Notes: generated by a model not told the origin, from the sequence alone. DNA of 64,000 nucleotides from Micropruina sp. (GCA_016716635.1 JADJVZ010000014.1:62001-126000), one strand, 5' to 3'; positions 34,759 through 45,610 are shown, numbered from the stretch's first letter. A program made the numbers and translations.

Positions 34759-35999
34759 CGGTTCATCTCCAGTTTCACTTCAGTGCCTTCGTTCGGCACG
34801 CTCTTGATAATGGCCCTGCCGCCGTGGCGAGCCACCCGATCGCGGACGCTCTTGGCGAGGCCCTGGCGATCGGCGGGCACGTCGTCGACGACGAACCCTT
34901 TGCCCCGGTCCCGGACGAACACCTCAACGCGATCATCCTCGACCTCGGCGTAGACGTCCACGAGGGTGGCGCCCGAATGTTTAGCGGCGTTCACCATGGC
35001 CTCGCCCGCCGCGCGGACGAGGGCGTCCAGATCGGGGGTGAGGGGGCATTCACCCACCGTGACCAGTTCCACGTCGACGCCGTGGGAGTCCTCCACCTCG
35101 GCCGCGGCCTCGACCAATGCCGCGCCGAACGTCGAGGTGGCGGCCGGGGTGTCGTAGAGCCAGGCCCGCAACTGGCGCTCTTGGCTCCGCGCGAGACGCA
35201 TCACAGCCTTCGGGTCGTTCGCTTGGCGTTGGATCAAGGCGAGGGTCTGCAACACCGAGTCGTGCAGGTGGGCCGCGATATCCGCCCGCGCATCGCTCAG
35301 CAGCTTCTCCTCGCGGATAGCGGCGAGCTCGCGTCGGATTCGCAACAGCCACGGCGCCGCAGCCGTCACCAGGGCCGCCATCGCGAGTCCGATGAGGATC
35401 GCCGTGCGGGCCCCCTGCGCCACGTCCTGGAGCGAAGCCACAAACAGCCAACTGCCCACCGCAACCAGCGTGGCACCGAGCGTGATCGCCACGATCGTCG
35501 ACCAATGCGCCAGCAGCGGCGCCAAGAGCCGTAACCGACCGGACGCGTTACGTAACCCCCGCGTCGAGACTCGATCGGCTTGGAACCAGATGATCGCCAT
35601 GCCGCAGCCCGCGATGAGGAGGGGCCAGAAAAGGGATTCGTCCAACCCCCACCCCATCAACTGAACCAACCACAGGAGTCCGCCTGAGAGGGCGACGAAG
35701 GCCGCGAAGGTCCCGAGGTCGGATGCTCGGACGGTGGGGGCGGTACTGCGCATTCCCGAACGGTCCGCGGCGTCCACACCGGGGGCCTGCGGACGGGCAG
35801 TGGCGAGGGGCAGCAGGAGCCACAGCACGGCGTACGCAAACACCCCGGCGAATTTCGACACCGCGAGCACCACAAACACGAGGCGGACCAACATCAGCGG
35901 CCAGCCGAGCCGTCGCGACAGACCGGCGGCCACGCCCCCCAGCCAGGCCTCGTCGGTATTGCGCGTCACGGGCACCGTGGCGGGCAGCGCAGGAGTCAT
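34755..35999 (-). CDS. PspC-domain sensor histidine kinase
   Basis: A 414-aa kinase. An N-terminal PspC domain (about 12-68: WLGGVAAGLSRRLGWPLMLVRLVF) is followed by further membrane segments (about 98-140 and 165-220). HisKA_3 has phospho-His246 in HLHDSVLQTLALI, and the HATPase region shows EAMVNAAKHSG and DRGKGFVVDDVP. Fused PspC-kinase proteins of actinobacteria pair with NarL-type regulators and are thought to monitor the membrane, like LiaS or DesK. ATG 35999 starts just before the PspC part. It diverges from a PspC/LiaF-like gene. Confidence 0.93.
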   Translation of the reverse strand: MTPALPATVPVTRNTDEAWLGGVAAGLSRRLGWPLMLVRLVFVVLAVSKFAGVFAYAVLWLLLPLATARPQAPGVDAADRSGMRSTAPTVRASDLGTFAAFVALSGGLLWLVQLMGWGLDESLFWPLLIAGCGMAIIWFQADRVSTRGLRNASGRLRLLAPLLAHWSTIVAITLGATLVAVGSWLFVASLQDVAQGARTAILIGLAMAALVTAAAPWLLRIRRELAAIREEKLLSDARADIAAHLHDSVLQTLALIQRQANDPKAVMRLARSQERQLRAWLYDTPAATSTFGAALVEAAAEVEDSHGVDVELVTVGECPLTPDLDALVRAAGEAMVNAAKHSGATLVDVYAEVEDDRVEVFVRDRGKGFVVDDVPADRQGLAKSVRDRVARHGGRAIIKSVPNEGTEVKLEMNR

Positions 36000-36102
36000 G
36001 ACCCTAGCCTCACATGCACCTGACCCCACTGAAACAGGTTCCGGGGATCGGCCGGGGGTACCCCCGATGGAATCAAGGTGTCACCACGACAGACTGGGAC
36101 CC

Positions 36103-37302
36103 ATGACCATGCCAGTGCTTTACCGCCCCTCCAAGGGGGGGCCCGGTGCCGGGGTGGCGGCTGCCTTGTCGCAACTGTGGCACGTGGATGCTCAGTTGGT
36201 ACGCATCGGTTTCGTGCTCGCCACCTTGCTTGGCGGCCTCGGCGCGGTCTTCTATATCGCCTGCATCGTAGCCTTGCCACGGGAGGGCCAGCAGTACAGC
36301 CAACTGCAACGGCTCGCGCCCGCCGCGCAGAGTTGGACCGCCGGCCGGCTGGTGGTGGCGGCAGCAGCAGCGGCGGTCGCTGTGGATCTGGCGTTCAATC
36401 GATCCTGGTTCACCCTCATGCTCCTGGCCGGCCTGTGGTTCGTGTTCCGCCATCGGGGTGGGAGCGGCCCGTCCACCCGGACGTCCGACTTCCGGGTTCA
36501 GTCGGACGCGTGGGCCCAGCGCGTGGCGGAGTACCAAGCCGACTCCTCGGCGGTGCAACGCTCACTGACGCCCGATCCGACCTTCACCCCACCTCCTACC
36601 CCCGATGACGTCCCCGCGGCCCCCAGAAGCCCTGCTCCGGCCCCGCTAGCAGCCTTCGCCGCCGGACATACCTGGAATGTGCTGCCCCAGCCGCCCGGGG
36701 CCACCCCGGTGCCGGTCTCTGACCGCCGCCGCGCGGCGGGCCCCAACCCCTGGCTTCTCACCCTCGTGGTCGTTGCCGCCTGCCTGACCGCCACCGCGAT
36801 CGCCGACGCGCTCGTGGGCGTCCCCCCGGCGACATGGTCGGCGGCCGCGCTTCTCGGAGTGGGGCTGAGCTGCATCTGCCTCGCCTTCCTGCCCCGCCAC
36901 CCACGCTTCTTACTGGTGGTGGGGGTCCTGCTCTCCCTGGCGACGCTGAGCATGGCCGTACCCACCTCAGACGCGGACATCCGACTGAGCTACACCAGCC
37001 TGGCGAGCGTTCCGTCCGAGCAGCACTATGCGGCGGGCCGCGTTGAGGTCGACCTCTCGGCGATCACCATCACCGACGATCGGACCATCGAGGTCGGGCT
37101 CGGCGTCGGCGAACTGGTCGTCAAGCTGCCTACCCAGGGAGCCGTCTGCGTGGCATCCCGGGCCCGGGTCGGCGAGATCGAGCTCTTCGGAAGCCAGAGC
37201 GACGGCCTCGGCGTGACGGCCAACGACTGCCTCGGTGCCGGCGACGCGGTGCTTCACCTCAATCTCAACGTCGCAGTCGGCAGCATTGCGGTGACGCGAT
37301 GA
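36103..37302 (+). CDS. PspC-domain protein with LiaF-like C-terminal part
   Basis: A 399-aa membrane protein. A PspC domain at the N-terminus (about 4-60) is followed by a pair of membrane segments (about 80-115), a Pro-rich linker (about 150-215) and further membrane segments (about 220-285). The soluble C-terminus (about 300-399) has repeated short beta strands and matches the layout of LiaF-like sensors. Its last codons overlap the ATG of the next small gene (ATGA). With the divergently encoded PspC kinase it probably forms one envelope-stress module. ATG 36103 is used; ATG 36109 is an alternative. Confidence 0.8.
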   Translation: MTMPVLYRPSKGGPGAGVAAALSQLWHVDAQLVRIGFVLATLLGGLGAVFYIACIVALPREGQQYSQLQRLAPAAQSWTAGRLVVAAAAAAVAVDLAFNRSWFTLMLLAGLWFVFRHRGGSGPSTRTSDFRVQSDAWAQRVAEYQADSSAVQRSLTPDPTFTPPPTPDDVPAAPRSPAPAPLAAFAAGHTWNVLPQPPGATPVPVSDRRRAAGPNPWLLTLVVVAACLTATAIADALVGVPPATWSAAALLGVGLSCICLAFLPRHPRFLLVVGVLLSLATLSMAVPTSDADIRLSYTSLASVPSEQHYAAGRVEVDLSAITITDDRTIEVGLGVGELVVKLPTQGAVCVASRARVGEIELFGSQSDGLGVTANDCLGAGDAVLHLNLNVAVGSIAVTR

Positions 37303-37478
37303 GGCCCCCAGACATCCTGACGCTCGTGCTCGGCCTCACCTTCTGCCTCGTGGCGGGCATCGCCTCGTGGATCGCCATGGGTGCCCCGAGCGCCAAAGCC
37401 CTGCAGATCGTGATCCCCCTCGGCTTCGTCATTATCGGCGTGCTCGGCCTTGCCTTCGCACGCAAACGCCAACCCTGA
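37299..37478 (+). CDS. 59-aa two-helix membrane protein
   Basis: A small ORF translating as two hydrophobic helices (about 6-28 and 35-54) with a basic RKRQP end. Its ATG overlaps the stop of the PspC/LiaF-like gene by 4 bp, an arrangement typical of translational coupling. Codon use is like its neighbours. No family recognised; it is probably an accessory membrane subunit of the PspC cluster. Confidence 0.7.
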   Translation: MRPPDILTLVLGLTFCLVAGIASWIAMGAPSAKALQIVIPLGFVIIGVLGLAFARKRQP

Positions 37479-37514
37479 AACCCCTACACCTGTTACCCAG
37501 TAAAGGAACAAACC

Positions 37515-37808
37515 ATGAACGCGACACTGACGCGGAGCACCACCAACAAGCAGATCGCAGGCGTCTGCGGCGGCATCGCCAAGGCCCTCGACGTGGACCC
37601 GAACCTGGTCCGGGTCCTCACCGTGATCCTCGCCCTCTTCACCCAGATCGGCTGGATCGCCTACCTCGTGATGTGGGCCGTGGTGCCCGACGACCAGGGC
37701 CGCACCGGGCTCGATGACCTCAAGGGAGGGTCCGGCCACTCCACGGCGAAGACCCCAGCCGCCGCCCCCGCCGAGTACGTCGGCCAGAACAGCGACGACC
37801 TGCGCTGA
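37515..37808 (+). CDS. Small PspC-domain protein
   Basis: A 97-aa protein that is nearly all PspC: QIAGVCGGIAKALDVDPNLV then a membrane segment ending AYLVMWAVVPDD. A short Ala/Pro-rich tail follows. PspC domains regulate phage-shock and membrane-stress responses. The ATG at 37515 has AAAGGA about 6 bp upstream. It is the fourth PspC-associated gene in a row. Confidence 0.88.
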   Translation: MNATLTRSTTNKQIAGVCGGIAKALDVDPNLVRVLTVILALFTQIGWIAYLVMWAVVPDDQGRTGLDDLKGGSGHSTAKTPAAAPAEYVGQNSDDLR

Positions 37809-37812
37809 TCTT

Positions 37813-39396
37813 TCAGCCGCCCGACCTGGGAAACCTCAGAATCAGGCACGTTGGTTTCTGACTGCCCATCGTCGCGTTAGCTTGCGGCGGTGGGCAGGTT
37901 TCACCGCTGGCCGTCCAGCCGACGGCCGTCCAGGCGTTCAAGAATTCGATGCACTCCGATGCGTCGGTGTTGACGCACACCGCGCGCGGGGTCACGCCGG
38001 GCTTGGCGAGTTCTCGCGCCAGGGCTGCGGGGTAATCAGCCGGATCCCCGCCCGTCTTCAACCCCACGTAGTGGGCCGCCGAGCGCCCCTCTCGGAGGAG
38101 CCGCAGGGTGATCGGGACGGCAGGCCAGTAACTGCCGGCCACAAAGGTGATGCCCTCCTTGGTGGCGAAGTCCGCGGTCGCCGCGGTCGCCAGAAACACT
38201 TGGCTCTCGCTGGGTGCCCGAAGGGGACCCCGACCCACGAGAACGGCATAGGCCAAGAGAGCGACCACGATGAGTCCGCTTTGGATCCGGAAGACCAAGG
38301 CGGGCGTCGATGGACGTCCCAGTCGTGCCAACAGCCGCTGCGGGGCGGCGGCGAGTGCGGCCGTGGGCGTGGCCAACGCCATGATGACGGCCACAAAGAT
38401 CGGATAGAAGTAGCGCGGGTGAAAACCGTAGGTTCGCACCCATTCGTTGGCGGCGAACAGGGCCCAAAAGGCCGCGCAAAACGCGCCCACCCCTAGACCG
38501 ACTCCCGCCAACACCTTGCATCGATCGCGTGGGACGGCGATGAGCAACAGCGCGCCCACGATCCCGACAGCCCCCAAGGCGAGAGGATGGATGGCGCTGC
38601 CTTGGTGAACAAGCGCCTTTCGCCCGTACTGCAGGAGGTCGGTCAGGGAGAAGCGGAAGTATGCTCCCCCGCCCCCGGTGTCTGTTGGGGAGGCCTTCTC
38701 GCCGAACGTGCGGGACAAGAGCACCCAGATGCCCTCCCAAACCACCCAGCAGGCACCGAACAGAATCCAGGTCAGCCAGCGGCGATGGCGGATCGCCGAC
38801 GCGAGGGCCAAGGCCCCGATCACCAGGACGCCGGACGGGTTCAACCCCACAGCCGGCCCCACCAGGACGACCGCCAGCACCCAGCGCCAACCACCGCCGC
38901 GCCGCCATAGCAGAAACGCCCACAGCGCCAAGCAGTACGACCACGAATAGGGCTGCGTTTCCAGCGCCATCACGTGCAGGTAGTCGGGTCGGATCACCAG
39001 GTTGGCCACCAAGATGGCCGTGGCGAACAGCGTGGCCACCGGCAGTGGGCGCCGCGACCCCGTCACCACCCCCGCCCCCAGGTAGCTGAGCGTGAGCAGC
39101 AACAGGTGGAAGCCCACGGCGTTGGTGACGAGGCAGGCCGCCAAGTTCAGGTCCGGATCGGCGATGAAACTCATCAGCAAGGGAACGAAGGAGAAGAACC
39201 GATCCTGGCCCCAGAAGAAGAGGTCCACGTGCTGGACGGACATCAGTGCCTGCATGACTCCGTCCGCCTGCAGATAGTCCGCGGTGTAGCGCCACACGGT
39301 CAGGAAGGATGCCCCCAAGACGCCGGCAGTGAACCCACTCGCCATTACCCAGGGCGCCCAGCGCGACGACCGCGCCGGCGCAACGTCGAGGCTCAC
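37813..39396 (-). CDS. Polytopic membrane protein, GT-C-like topology (first of a tandem pair)
   Basis: A 527-aa protein with about ten to twelve hydrophobic segments and a soluble C-terminal domain (about 420-527). Notable is VDLFFWGQDRFFSFVPLL near the N-terminus in the place of a catalytic loop of GT-C glycosyltransferases, and HPRYFYP later. The exact family is not recognised. The GTG at 39396 is chosen because it gives exactly the length of the paralogue at 39564-41147 and alignment begins there; a frame open from 39726 overlaps that gene. A roughly 145-bp stretch is almost identical at DNA level to the paralogue. Confidence 0.72.
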   Translation of the reverse strand: MSLDVAPARSSRWAPWVMASGFTAGVLGASFLTVWRYTADYLQADGVMQALMSVQHVDLFFWGQDRFFSFVPLLMSFIADPDLNLAACLVTNAVGFHLLLLTLSYLGAGVVTGSRRPLPVATLFATAILVANLVIRPDYLHVMALETQPYSWSYCLALWAFLLWRRGGGWRWVLAVVLVGPAVGLNPSGVLVIGALALASAIRHRRWLTWILFGACWVVWEGIWVLLSRTFGEKASPTDTGGGGAYFRFSLTDLLQYGRKALVHQGSAIHPLALGAVGIVGALLLIAVPRDRCKVLAGVGLGVGAFCAAFWALFAANEWVRTYGFHPRYFYPIFVAVIMALATPTAALAAAPQRLLARLGRPSTPALVFRIQSGLIVVALLAYAVLVGRGPLRAPSESQVFLATAATADFATKEGITFVAGSYWPAVPITLRLLREGRSAAHYVGLKTGGDPADYPAALARELAKPGVTPRAVCVNTDASECIEFLNAWTAVGWTASGETCPPPQANATMGSQKPTCLILRFPRSGG

Positions 39397-39563
39397 GCCC
39401 CGAGCGCCAAAGTTCTGCAGATCCTCATCCCCTGTGCATCGTAGTCGTCGGCCCTTGGCCTCAGCGCCTCCCGGAATCGGCACCGCCTGAACAACCCCAT
39501 CAGGTGACGCACGATGAACCCTATCAAGACCGTCGTGGCCCGCGGTCACCGCAGACCCCGGCG

Positions 39564-41137
39564 TCACCGATGAGGGGCGTAGGTGACTATCTGACAGCGT
39601 GGGGTGGCGACCGCAAGGAACACACTGTCTGCAGGCAGAGGGCACTGCGCGGCGGACGGTACCCATCCCGGAGCGGTCCAGGCGTCCAAATAGGCGATGC
39701 ATTCCGCCAGATCCGCGTTGACGCACAGGGCTCGGGGCGCCGCACTCGATTTCGACAATTCCTCGGTAAAGGCGGCCTTATAAGCAGCAGGGTCGCCCCC
39801 ACTTTTGAGACCGACGTAGAACGCGGCGTGGCGGCCTTGTCGCAGCAACTGCAAGGTGACCGGAACCCCAGTCCAGTAGTTGCCCGCCACAAACACGATG
39901 TTCTCATCGGCAGCGAACGACGCAGGCGCCGCTGTGGCGACCAAGACCTCGCTGCGGCTGGGGCGCGTCAAAGGACCTCGTCCCAGGACGACCGCCAACA
40001 ACGCGATAGCACCCACCAAGCATGCGGATTGAAGGCGCACGATGACCGCATGCGTGAACTGCTTCCCCTGCGCCAGCGCCGGTATCCGGGGGCCAGCAAT
40101 GGCGGCAGCGGTGGGAGCCGCAAGCCCCATGACGAGCGTGACAAAGAGGGGGAAGAAGTAGCGCGCGTGATAGCCGGACTTCCCCACCCACACGTTGGCG
40201 GTAAAGACTGCCCAGAAGGCGCAACAAAAGACGAGGAGCCACGATCCGACTCCCACGAGCACCCTCAAACGGGGCCAGGGTACGAAGGCCAGCATGACGA
40301 GACTTGCCACCGCCACAATCGTGAGGGGGCCAAGCCTGATGGCGGCACATTGAGTAACCACTGAGGAGAGCCACTGGTCGGTGAACTGGGCGAACGAAAA
40401 GCTGAAGTACGCATTGCCATACCCCGGGGCGAAGGGGGAATCCTTCTTACCGAACGTGTGAGACAACGCGACCCACACGCCTTCCCATACAACCCACACA
40501 AGCCCAAGCAGGAACCACCGGCCCCAGCGATGTCGGGCAATCGCATCGGCCAAGCACAAAGCAGCGATCAACAGGACGCTGGACGGGTTCAACCCCACAG
40601 CCGGCCCCACCAGGACGACCGCCAGCGCCCAGCGCCAACCGCCGCCGCGCCGCCACAGCAGAAACGCCCACAGCGCCAAGCAGTACGACCACGAATAGGG
40701 CTGCGTTTCCAACGACATCACGTAGAGAAAACTGGGCTGGATGATGAGGTTCGCGAGCAAGGCAGCCATGGCGAACAACGTGGCGACGGCCATCGGCTTT
40801 CGCGACCCTGTCACGAGCGGGGCACTCATGAAACTCAGGGTCAACAACAGCAGATAGAACCCAATCGCGTTCATCGTCAGGCACGCCGCAAGGTTCAAAT
40901 CAGGATGAGCAATGGGGCTCATCAGCCAGGGAACAAAAGAGAAGAAGCGGTCTTGCCCCCAGAAGAAGAGGTCAACATGCTGGACGGACATCAAGGCCTG
41001 CATGACCCCGTCGGCCTGGAGGTACGCAGCGGTGTAACGCAACACGGTCAGCACTGAGGCAGCACCAACGCCCAACCCGAAACCGATGGTCGCTTTCCAG
41101 CTCCACCTCTGCTCTCGATGCCGGCCTTCTAGCGTCG

Positions 41138-41147
<10 letters not shown>
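39564..41147 (-). CDS. Polytopic membrane protein, GT-C-like topology (second of a tandem pair)
   Basis: A 527-aa paralogue of the protein at 37813-39396, with the same WGQDRFFSFVP loop, GLNPSSVLL helix and C-terminal domain ending in a CQIVTY strand. Its ATG overlaps the guaA stop by 10 bp (a GTG at 41141 would give a 4-bp overlap), so translation may be coupled to guaA. Function unknown; a lipid-linked sugar transferase or exporter is a guess from topology only. Confidence 0.72.
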
Positions 41148-42685
<1,538 letters not shown>

Positions 42686-42693
42686 GGGTCGAA

Positions 42694-42699
42694 AGTCTA
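42694..42699 (-). promoter_or_regulatory. Putative -10 box for guaA
   Basis: On the minus strand TAGACT ends 8 bp before the guaA ATG without an intervening ribosome-binding site. Confidence 0.35.
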
Positions 42700-42741
42700 A
42701 CGGCGAACGTCCGGCGGCCCGCGCCACGGCCGCGGGTCCGG

Positions 42742-43815
42742 TCACGCGTCGGGGTACTGCTCGTAGCTCCCCGGCAGCTCAAGGGTTGCCGGGTCGAACG
42801 CCCCCGGAGTCGGCTCCCACCAGTCCCCCAGTTGTGCCAATTGGGCAAGCCGAATCCAGGGGCCGCGGATGGTCCAGCGGATCGCGGGCCCTGCCACGTC
42901 GAGTTCCCAGACCGCGTCGGCGGCACGAGTCCGCAGGCGCGGCAGCCCCACCCGCCGTGCGGCGACCGGGCGGACCTTTGCCAGGGGCAGGACGATCTGC
43001 GTCCCTTCGAGCGCCAGGGAAGCCTGGGTGCTTCCCACGTCCACGGGGAGCCACCACGTGCTGGACGATTCTGGGAGGCCTCCGCCTCGACCGCTGAGCT
43101 TCACCGTCCCCAACCGCGAAACGGGACCCCAGGAGCTCATGTGCCGCGCCATCACGAACCCGGGGACCCAGCCGAATAGGGCGTAGACCCAGGCATCACG
43201 GAGGAGGGCACCCGCCGAGAGGCGACCCATGACGGTGAGCAAGACGGGGAAAGCCAACGAGAACGGGACCCCTGCCAAGCCCCAGAGCGCGTCTCGACCA
43301 ACCTGCCGCCACGCCGCCTCCGGCAAGGGGTTCCACGCCAACTCGGCGACCTCTAAGTCGCGGTTGTCCTCAGCTATCGGGAGCGCCTTCCAGGCTGGCG
43401 GTTGTTCGGTGGGCTCCGGCCAACCGGCAAGCGCCCCCAGGTAGGCCAACACCAGCCACGGGCCGCGGATGGTCCAGCGGACGCCGTCGGGTCCGCTGAC
43501 GGTCAGCTCCCAGAGGGCCTCCACGCTCTGCGGTTTCGGAGCAGGTCTGCGGCATGAAGCCGCGTCCACCGTCAGACCCTCCAACGACAATCGATGCCCG
43601 CCCTTCGCGACGATGACCGTCCTCTTCTCGAGTTCTACCCCCACAAAACTGAGTCGAGCCTCCTCTGGCAGGCCACCCCCCACTCCCCGGACCGAAAACC
43701 GGCCGCAGGAGCCGTCGAAGGTGGCACCGAGTCGCTCCCTGACAGTGTCCGAGGGACGCCGAAAGGTCCAGGCTGCGTCATTCTCCAGCCACTTCACCGC
43801 CAGCATTCCGTCCAT
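42742..43815 (-). CDS. Unrecognised protein with two copies of a novel domain around two membrane segments
   Basis: A 357-aa protein with no family that I recognise. Residues about 1-145 and 230-345 are two copies of the same domain. Each has VRGxGGGLP or LSGRGGGLP, a central strand with conserved V.ELxVxGP, and a closing signature WTIRGPWxxLAxLxxLxxWxEPT. Between them lie two hydrophobic segments (about 175-220), so the domains may face the same side of the membrane. A single-domain paralogue is encoded 49 bp upstream. ATG 43815 matches the MDGM start of the paralogue. It may be in an operon with guaA (57 bp). Confidence 0.65.
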   Translation of the reverse strand: MDGMLAVKWLENDAAWTFRRPSDTVRERLGATFDGSCGRFSVRGVGGGLPEEARLSFVGVELEKRTVIVAKGGHRLSLEGLTVDAASCRRPAPKPQSVEALWELTVSGPDGVRWTIRGPWLVLAYLGALAGWPEPTEQPPAWKALPIAEDNRDLEVAELAWNPLPEAAWRQVGRDALWGLAGVPFSLAFPVLLTVMGRLSAGALLRDAWVYALFGWVPGFVMARHMSSWGPVSRLGTVKLSGRGGGLPESSSTWWLPVDVGSTQASLALEGTQIVLPLAKVRPVAARRVGLPRLRTRAADAVWELDVAGPAIRWTIRGPWIRLAQLAQLGDWWEPTPGAFDPATLELPGSYEQYPDA

Positions 43816-43863
43816 ACCCAAGTGTGGCAGCAGCCCGGTCCAGGCCCATTGGGCGCCCTGAAC

Positions 43864-44289
43864 CTACGGAGGTGCCTGATGGGTTGGCTCAGGCCAGCTT
43901 CCGAGGTAGCCCAACTGGGCTAGGAGCAGCCACCGTCCGCGGACCGTCCAGCGCTGCTCGCCGGGTCCCGATAGGTCCAACTCCCACACTGTGTCGATGG
44001 CGCGATCGGCGGGCGCGTGTCGGCAGACGGCAGCCTGGATTGCCAGGCCCGCGAGGGGTAGCGGTTCAGTGGAAGCCACCAGCACGGCCTTGTCGGTACA
44101 CACGTCAATGCCCAGGGAACGCGTGGCTGCCTCACTGGGGAGGCCTCCCCCGGACCCGCGCACGGCGACACGTCCCAGGGTGCCGTCGCGGACGGCCCCG
44201 GCCAGGCGGCTGCGTTCCTCAGGCGTCGAAGGCTCAAAGGTCCACGTGACGTGTCCTTCGAGCCACCGCACCGAGTTCATGCCATCCAT
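43864..44289 (-). CDS. Single-domain paralogue of the adjacent unrecognised protein
   Basis: A 141-aa protein starting MDGMNSVRWLEGHVTWTFE, parallel to the start of its neighbour (MDGMLAVKWLENDAAWTF). It has the same VRGSGGGLP motif and the closing WTVRGRWLLLAQLGYL...WPEPT signature. It has no membrane segment or signal peptide, so it may be cytosolic. Function unknown. The two genes lie in the same direction 49 bp apart and probably arose by duplication. Confidence 0.65.
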   Translation of the reverse strand: MDGMNSVRWLEGHVTWTFEPSTPEERSRLAGAVRDGTLGRVAVRGSGGGLPSEAATRSLGIDVCTDKAVLVASTEPLPLAGLAIQAAVCRHAPADRAIDTVWELDLSGPGEQRWTVRGRWLLLAQLGYLGSWPEPTHQAPP

Positions 44290-44414
44290 CGCTCTCAGTC
44301 TGGCAGCGATCTGGACCTCCCCGAGCCACCCAAATCATGCGGGATCTTTGCTTGCTTGCGCTCACGCTCATCAAGTCGGGGATTCTGCATGAGTCGGGTG
44401 AGGGTGGCGGCCGG

Positions 44415-44550
44415 TGTGTCCCGCTGCTTGATTGTTTGACGCCGTTCCCAGCCGTCAAGGGCGCCTCCGGCGTCCCTCCGGGATGGCCTGCGGCCACCCT
44501 TGACTGCCAGGGCCCCGGCGTCAAGAAAGGCAGCTAGGGGTTCACCCCCA
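44415..44550 (-). repeat. 135-bp dispersed repeat, copy A
   Basis: In reverse complement this reads through GTGAACCCCTAGCTGCC, CAGTCAAGGGTGGCC, GGCGCCCTTGACGG and ends in GCAGCGGGACAC. It matches copies B (61388-61518) and C (61681-61817) over its whole length. An inner GTCAAGGG/CCCTTGAC-like pair gives palindromic structure, as in REP-type elements. Confidence 0.75.
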
Positions 44551-44588
44551 GGAGTGCGTGACTCCGTGAGAGTCAAGGTTGGCGCTCG

Positions 44589-44654
44589 CATGCCCGTGAG
44601 CGGCGCGCATGGATGTCAGCTCCAGAGAGGGCGCCGGCGGGCACGTTTCGGTCA
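44589..44654 (+). repeat. 66-bp dispersed repeat, copy 1
   Basis: Begins CATGCCCGTGAG, contains GTCAGCTCCA and ends GTTTCGGTCA. A same-length copy lies at 61592-61657 in the same orientation. Both are next to a copy of the 135-bp repeat. Confidence 0.65.
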
Positions 44655-45052
44655 GGGTTTGGTCCCCCGAGCGCCAAACCGGGCACCGGTTGCACGGATC
44701 GACCCCCTTTCGGGGCGAGAAATCGCCCTCAACAACGAATCTGCGTCACTCGACAAAGACCCCATCTTCATCACCCCTTGTCAGAGGCATGTGAGGCTCA
44801 GCGCGAACTCGTCGACTGACGCGGATTTGCTGTTAGCGCCCGCTTCGGAACCAATTGAGGCACCTAGAGCCTCGACGAACTGCCCGCCGCCGACCAAAAG
44901 GACCTCGACGCCCCACTTCTGAGGCGATCCCGTAGCTGCGCCGGATCAGGAGGCAGATTCTGCATGATTTGGGCGGCGTCCGAGGGGTGCGGGGGTCGTC
45001 CGGCCACCGGACAGGGGTTGTCAAGGGAGGTCGCGTCCGGTCTCATGGACGC

Positions 45053-45610
45053 GTGACGAAGCCCAGCCTGTTGAATGCCGTCTGGTCGAGGATCCAAGAG
45101 GACCTCGACACGGCCATGCGCGAAGATCCCGCCGCAACCAACAAGCTTGAGGTGGCCCTGATGTACCCCGGCGTCCACGCGGTGTGGGCGTATCGGCTGG
45201 CCCATCGCATCTGGCAGCACCAGCCGGCCCTGCGGCCGTTCGCGCGCGCTATCAGCCAGCTTGCCCGCGGCATCACGGGGGTCGAGATTCACCCAGGTGC
45301 CATCATCGGACGCCGCTTCTTCATCGATCACGGCATGGGCGTCGTGATTGGCGAGACGGCCGAGATCGGCGACGACGTGCTGATGTACCACCAGGTCACC
45401 CTTGGCGGGCGTTCGCGGGGACGCTTCAAGCGTCACCCCACGATCGGCAACCACGTGTTGCTCGGCGCGGGCGCCAAGATCATCGGCCCCATCACCGTCG
45501 GGGACGGCAGCAAGGTCGGGGCGAACGCGTTGGTCGTCCATGATGTGCCGCCGAACTCGGTGGTCACCGGCGTCGTCGCCAACACCTCCGCGGGCGAGCC
45601 CGTCGCCTAA
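45053..45610 (+). CDS. cysE: Serine O-acetyltransferase
   Basis: A 185-aa EpsC-type CysE, shorter than the E. coli enzyme. The N-terminal helical part (DLDTAMREDPAA, MYPGVHAVWAYRLAHRIW) is followed by a left-handed beta-helix of hexapeptide repeats with the catalytic region GRRFFIDHGMGVVIGETA and YHQVTLGG. It makes O-acetylserine, the acceptor for sulfide in cysteine synthesis. No cysK is adjacent. The GTG at 45053 begins at the usual N-terminus; the nearest GGGAGG is 22 bp upstream, so initiation is not clear. Its stop overlaps a convergent gene by 4 bp. Confidence 0.93.
   Translation: MTKPSLLNAVWSRIQEDLDTAMREDPAATNKLEVALMYPGVHAVWAYRLAHRIWQHQPALRPFARAISQLARGITGVEIHPGAIIGRRFFIDHGMGVVIGETAEIGDDVLMYHQVTLGGRSRGRFKRHPTIGNHVLLGAGAKIIGPITVGDGSKVGANALVVHDVPPNSVVTGVVANTSAGEPVA

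Larger units (their letters stand above)
44325..44977. repeat. Terminal-like inverted repeats bracketing the 44-kb block
   Basis: The left arm (44325-44347, GCCACCCAAATCATGCGGGATCT) is matched by the complement of 44955-44977 at 20 of 23 positions. A partial third copy, in the right-arm orientation, lies at about 44381-44400. The 653-bp span could be a decayed non-autonomous mobile element; no transposase is inside. Confidence 0.45.
44290..45052. other. 763-bp gene-free block of dispersed repeats
   Basis: No convincing coding frame. Contents are a pair of 23-bp imperfect inverted repeats, one 135-bp dispersed repeat in minus orientation and one 66-bp repeat in plus orientation; both of the latter recur near 61.4-61.8 kb. 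From 44660 to 44950 I see nothing identifiable. The promoter of cysE must lie at the right end. Confidence 0.6.

Noticed and set aside
44500..45000. Open frames of up to 140 codons in the 44-kb repeat block
   Set aside because: They follow the dispersed repeats, with equivalents in other frames at 61 kb; no start or domain support.
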